Below are positions 4,647-6,872 of a DNA stretch of 6,872 nt, in pieces. Source of the DNA: Spirochaetaceae bacterium (GTDB taxonomy: Bacteria; Spirochaetota; Spirochaetia; Treponematales; Breznakiellaceae); assembly GCA_031267475.1 (NCBI GenBank), contig JAIRZA010000193.1, forward strand, positions 1-6,872. The letters run 5' to 3'. How positions within the stretch are numbered: position 1 is the first letter of the stretch; the number at the start of each line of letters is the position of its first letter. A program made the translations under genes and the position numbers. A model generated the notes under the pieces. It had not been told where the DNA came from. It saw only the letters and a program-made list of their open reading frames with translations, and did no database searches.

Positions 4647-6815
4647 ATGAAATTACTATTCGACAGAGTTTTCGACGGCGCCGACGAGATGTTGGCTCAC
4701 GCCGAAAAATCGCTTAACGAGACAGTCAAGGCGCTTGGAAGCGCCGCGTCTCTTAACATCGAGAACACGGCGTTCTATCTTGCAAGTTATTTAGCCTATC
4801 TTGGCGAAAAAATCCAAACAGTGGGCGAACTTGCCAACGCTTTCCCAAAAGTGAAGAATGAATGGATGCCGCACAACAAGCGCCTTGATGATGTGTTCAA
4901 ATCCGGATTCGGCACAGTGCTTGCCGCCGAAACAATCGAAGCCTGCCGTTACGCAATGGCGAAAGGGCAAGACCCCTACACGGTGAACGGCGAGCGCCAA
5001 TACTGGGGGCACATGACGGACGCCGAAGTACGCGAACTTGGCGTACCGCTTGTTACCGGCGACATTCCCGGTTTTGTCGTCATCATAGGCCCCGCTCCAT
5101 CCGATGAAGAGGCGGAAGAACTTATCAAAGGCTATCAGACACGCTCAATTTTTGTGTTCTTGATCGGCGGCATCATCGAGCAGGCGCGGCGCAGAAACCT
5201 CACGATGAGCTTTTCCGTGCGCGTAGTCCCTGTTGGACCGGACATCTGGCACGTGGCGCATATCATATCGCTGGTAAACCGCGCCGCAATGATTTTCGGC
5301 GCGGTGCAGCCCCAGGACCGCGAGGCTCTTGACGACTATACGTTCAAACGCATCAACGCCTTTGTAAACGCCTACGCGCCGGTAGCCGACATCGTAGTCG
5401 CCTGCGGCGGCGGCGCTATCGCCATGGGTTTCCCCGTCATCACCAACGACAAAGACCAGATGCCTGTGCCCAAAAGTCTTATCATTCAGCCTGATACAAA
5501 AGATTTCATTGAAACTTCTTTGGAAGCCCGCAACATCAAGCTCAAAATCACCAAGATTGACATTCCCGTCAACTATTCAAACTCGTTTGAAGGTGAAATC
5601 ATCCGCCGCAACGACATGGTCGTCGACATCGACGGCTCCCGTATGCCGTGTTTTGAGTGGGTTAAATCGCTGGACGCGAAGGACATTGAAGATCACAAGA
5701 TTGAAGTGTTCGGACCGGACATCGACTGTAATCCTCCTGACAAGAAGATGGCGTTGTCGTACATTGTCGAAGTGGCCGGCAAAAAGATGCAGACAGACTT
5801 TGAGCCGGTTTTTGAGCGAAAGATGCACGCGTTCATCAACGCGGCGGAAGGCATAATGCACACCGGGCAGCGCGACCTAATCCGCATCCGTGTAAGCACC
5901 GGCGCTTTTGAAAAAGGTTTCCGCGCGCGGCATTTTGGCGAAATTCTGTACGCCAAAATTAAAAGCGAATACGAGGCGGTTGTTGACAAATGCCAGGTGA
6001 AGGTTTTCACAGGGCTGCCGGGCACTCCTGAGTACGCCAAGTTAGAAGAGCTTAAAAAAGAAGTAAACAAGGTGTACGAAAAACGCGACGAGCGGCTTAA
6101 AACGCTTACGGACGAAAGTGTCGAAGTGTTTTACAACTGTATACTGTGCCAGTCGTTCTCGCCGTCCCATGTGTGCATTGTTACACCGGAACGGCTTGGT
6201 CTTTGCGGCGCGGTTTCGTGGCTGGACGCTAAGGCTACAAACGAGCTTGATCCTAACGGCCCCTGCCAGCAGGTTACAAAAGAGCGCGTTATTGACGAAA
6301 ACCTTGGCATTTGGGAAGACGTAAACGAGGTTGTGCGGCGCGATTCGCACGGCGCTCTTGAACAGGTTACTTTGTATTCTATTTTGAACGACCCGATGAC
6401 CTCGTGCGGCTGCTTTGAATGTATCTGCGGCATAGAGCCGGTTTCTAACGGCGTTGTCATTGTAAACCGCGAGCACATCGGCAAGACGCCGGTTGGTATG
6501 TCTTTCTCTGAGCTTGCGGCTTCCACAGGCGGCGGCGTTCAAACGCCGGGCTTCATGGGGCATGGCAAGCAGTTTATATCGTCAAAGAAATTCATGCGGG
6601 CGGAAGGCGGTCCGGCGCGTATTGTGTGGATGCCTAAAGCGCTAAAAGATTTCGTGCGGACGCGGCTTGACGCTACGGCCAAAGAATTGTACGGCATAGA
6701 TGGCTACACCGACAAAATCGCCGATGAAACTATTACGGAAGAAGATCCTGAGGCTTTGATGACTTTCCTGACAGAAAAGGAGCATCCGGTTCTTAAGCTT
6801 GAGCCGTTAATGTAA
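4647..6815 (+). CDS. acsB: Acetyl-CoA synthase, bacterial type (CODH/ACS alpha subunit)
   Basis: AcsB joins CO from CODH, a methyl group from the corrinoid iron-sulfur protein and CoA into acetyl-CoA at the Ni-Ni-[4Fe-4S] A-cluster. At 722 residues it is full length (Moorella AcsB is 729). The [4Fe-4S] ligands C498, C501, C510 and C520 and the nickel ligands C587 and C589 (SCGC) keep the Moorella spacing exactly, each offset by 8 (506, 509, 518, 528, 595, 597). C501 would also bridge the proximal nickel. F504 corresponds to the A-cluster phenylalanine. Flanking signatures CQSFSPSHVCIVTPERLGLCGAV (interrupted view: 501-522), TQ/QTPGFMG (632-638) and ARIVWMPK (657-664) are diagnostic. The N-terminal domain (about 1-300), which contacts CODH and carries the gas tunnel, is present, unlike archaeal CdhC. 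The middle domain (about 300-485) includes FEGEIIRRNDM (314-324) and HTGQR (405-409). Cysteines C592 and C594 follow the nickel motif closely. A terminator follows 22 nt after the stop. Confidence 0.98.
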   Translation: MKLLFDRVFDGADEMLAHAEKSLNETVKALGSAASLNIENTAFYLASYLAYLGEKIQTVGELANAFPKVKNEWMPHNKRLDDVFKSGFGTVLAAETIEACRYAMAKGQDPYTVNGERQYWGHMTDAEVRELGVPLVTGDIPGFVVIIGPAPSDEEAEELIKGYQTRSIFVFLIGGIIEQARRRNLTMSFSVRVVPVGPDIWHVAHIISLVNRAAMIFGAVQPQDREALDDYTFKRINAFVNAYAPVADIVVACGGGAIAMGFPVITNDKDQMPVPKSLIIQPDTKDFIETSLEARNIKLKITKIDIPVNYSNSFEGEIIRRNDMVVDIDGSRMPCFEWVKSLDAKDIEDHKIEVFGPDIDCNPPDKKMALSYIVEVAGKKMQTDFEPVFERKMHAFINAAEGIMHTGQRDLIRIRVSTGAFEKGFRARHFGEILYAKIKSEYEAVVDKCQVKVFTGLPGTPEYAKLEELKKEVNKVYEKRDERLKTLTDESVEVFYNCILCQSFSPSHVCIVTPERLGLCGAVSWLDAKATNELDPNGPCQQVTKERVIDENLGIWEDVNEVVRRDSHGALEQVTLYSILNDPMTSCGCFECICGIEPVSNGVVIVNREHIGKTPVGMSFSELAASTGGGVQTPGFMGHGKQFISSKKFMRAEGGPARIVWMPKALKDFVRTRLDATAKELYGIDGYTDKIADETITEEDPEALMTFLTEKEHPVLKLEPLM

Positions 6816-6837
6816 GGCAAAACAGCAAACATAAGAG

Positions 6838-6872
6838 CGCCCGTGCCGCCTTGCGGTACGGGCGTTTTTTTT
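6838..6872 (+). terminator. Strong intrinsic terminator after acsB
   Basis: CGCCCGT (6838-6844) pairs with ACGGGCG (6858-6864), and the stem continues inward through a G·U and G-C pairs to 11 bp around a 5-nt loop (6849-6853). At least eight Ts (6865-6872) follow directly, reaching the window edge. It begins 22 nt after the acsB stop codon and should end the cooS-cooC-acsB transcript. Confidence 0.92.

Noticed and set aside
1..6872. CRISPR arrays, tRNA or rRNA genes, transposases and attachment sites
   Set aside because: None was seen on either strand; the only notable repeat is the inverted repeat at 1706-1747.

Overview
The window is a bacterial chromosome segment carrying the catalytic core of the Wood-Ljungdahl (reductive acetyl-CoA) pathway: a Ni-Fe carbon monoxide dehydrogenase (CooS/AcsA, 1917-3812), its nickel-insertion ATPase CooC (3816-4589) and a bacterial-type acetyl-CoA synthase AcsB (4647-6815). 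All three lie on the + strand, in one likely operon that ends at a strong intrinsic terminator at the right edge. AcsB is of the full-length bacterial kind, with its own N-terminal domain, which points to an anaerobic, acetogenic or CO/CO2-fixing bacterium rather than a methanogen. The other two genes, a small glycine-tailed RRM RNA-binding protein and an aspartate-semialdehyde dehydrogenase of the archaeal/fungal type, would suit an acetogenic spirochaete (Treponema-like, as in termite guts) or another non-clostridial acetogen. The taxonomic guess is inference only.

Layout. 1-327: RRM protein gene (+). 345-1445: asd (-), convergent with the RRM gene and separated from it by only 17 bp. 1446-1916: a 471-bp divergent intergenic region between asd and cooS. 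It holds the asd leader, a minus-strand run of three adjacent hairpins ending in an intrinsic terminator (1666-1747) that belongs to no visible gene, and the cooS promoter (about 1847-1874) with a 15-bp palindrome over its -35 box. 1917-6815: cooS-cooC-acsB. 6838-6872: terminator.

How the genes work together. CooC is a P-loop ATPase with a nickel-binding CXC motif and matures the Ni-containing CODH C-cluster. CODH reduces CO2 to CO, and AcsB condenses that CO with a methyl group from the corrinoid iron-sulfur protein and with CoA to give acetyl-CoA. The corrinoid protein (acsC/acsD) and methyltransferase (acsE) genes are not in the window, and the terminator after acsB says they are not the next genes of this transcript. 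The most notable points are the hairpin run in the intergenic region (possible small RNA), altered cofactor-cysteine spacing in the CODH, alternative hairpins before acsB, and two extra cysteines beside the AcsB nickel-binding motif. No wholly new system is evident.
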